Part shown: in pieces, positions 23,123 to 23,181 of the stretch
Layout: each line of letters begins with the position of its first letter
Numbering within the stretch: the first letter of the stretch is position 1
DNA from: an uncultured Alistipes sp.
GTDB taxonomy: Bacteria; Bacteroidota; Bacteroidia; Bacteroidales; Rikenellaceae
Assembly: GCA_900549685.1 (NCBI GenBank)
Contig: UROX01000021.1
Location: 1-23,181, forward strand
DNA length: 23,181 nucleotides
Direction: 5' to 3'
The notes under the pieces: generated by a model
Database searches by the model: none
The model's input: only the letters and a program-made list of their open reading frames with translations
Told to the model about the DNA's origin: nothing
Program-made: the position numbers and the translations under genes

Positions 23123-23181
23123 CTTCTATTCCCATTCTCCCTTCCAAATGGGAGATCATTGTACTTCGACACTACACTGGC

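Larger units (their letters stand above)
22767..23181. other. Non-coding right end, turning AT-rich
   Basis: No gene is supported from dprA to the window edge. From about 23000 the sequence becomes clearly AT-rich and contains an exact promoter followed at once by a terminator (listed separately). An ATG at 23084 opens a frame that stays open to the edge, but 32 codons, rich in codons rare elsewhere in the window, are too few to judge. Confidence 0.5.

Noticed and set aside
1..23181. CRISPR array, insertion sequence or rRNA
   Set aside because: I saw no spaced direct repeats, no transposase motifs with terminal inverted repeats and no ribosomal RNA signature on either strand.

Overview
The window is a stretch of GC-rich Bacteroidetes chromosome, most likely Alistipes or a relative in the Rikenellaceae (inference). 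Four sites match the Bacteroidetes promoter TTTG-N19-21-TAnnTTTG exactly or nearly so (near 4458, 14127, 15722 and 23034), and most genes lack a clear Shine-Dalgarno sequence. Other pointers are an ECF sigma/anti-sigma pair followed by an outer-membrane barrel, a surface-type lipoprotein with an Asp/Pro linker, and coding GC well above Bacteroides. High GC also produces many long antisense open frames, which are treated as shadows.

Left part (1-5790, plus strand): dapD (lysine/DAP synthesis), birA (biotin ligase), then a compact ECF sigma factor / membrane anti-sigma-like protein / outer-membrane beta-barrel operon closed by a terminator. A secreted GH5-like glycosidase follows with its own promoter. 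A bidirectional hairpin separates it from the minus-strand block.

Middle (5813-9462, minus strand): deoC, icd and gltA, read in that order. They encode deoxyribose-phosphate aldolase, isocitrate dehydrogenase and citrate synthase. The isocitrate dehydrogenase lacks several residues that bind the NADP 2'-phosphate in the E. coli enzyme.

Central operon (9730-14083, plus strand): a membrane-anchored SGNH-hydrolase-like protein, a secreted SGNH-hydrolase-like protein and an AlgI/DltB-type MBOAT acyltransferase, tightly packed. This is the best candidate for a poorly described system, probably O-acylation of an envelope or extracellular glycan. An exact promoter then drives a PAP2 phosphatase overlapping an isoprenylcysteine-methyltransferase-like membrane enzyme.

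Right part: a strong promoter drives two small DUF1896-like genes, the first apparently damaged (15958-16655). After back-to-back terminators, the minus strand carries a large lipoprotein with glycosidase-like catalytic motifs (17039-19330), tRNA-Ser(GGA), type I asparaginase, TatD nuclease and DprA. The last 200 bases turn AT-rich and hold an exact promoter followed at once by an intrinsic terminator, a possible short RNA or attenuated leader for a gene beyond the window.
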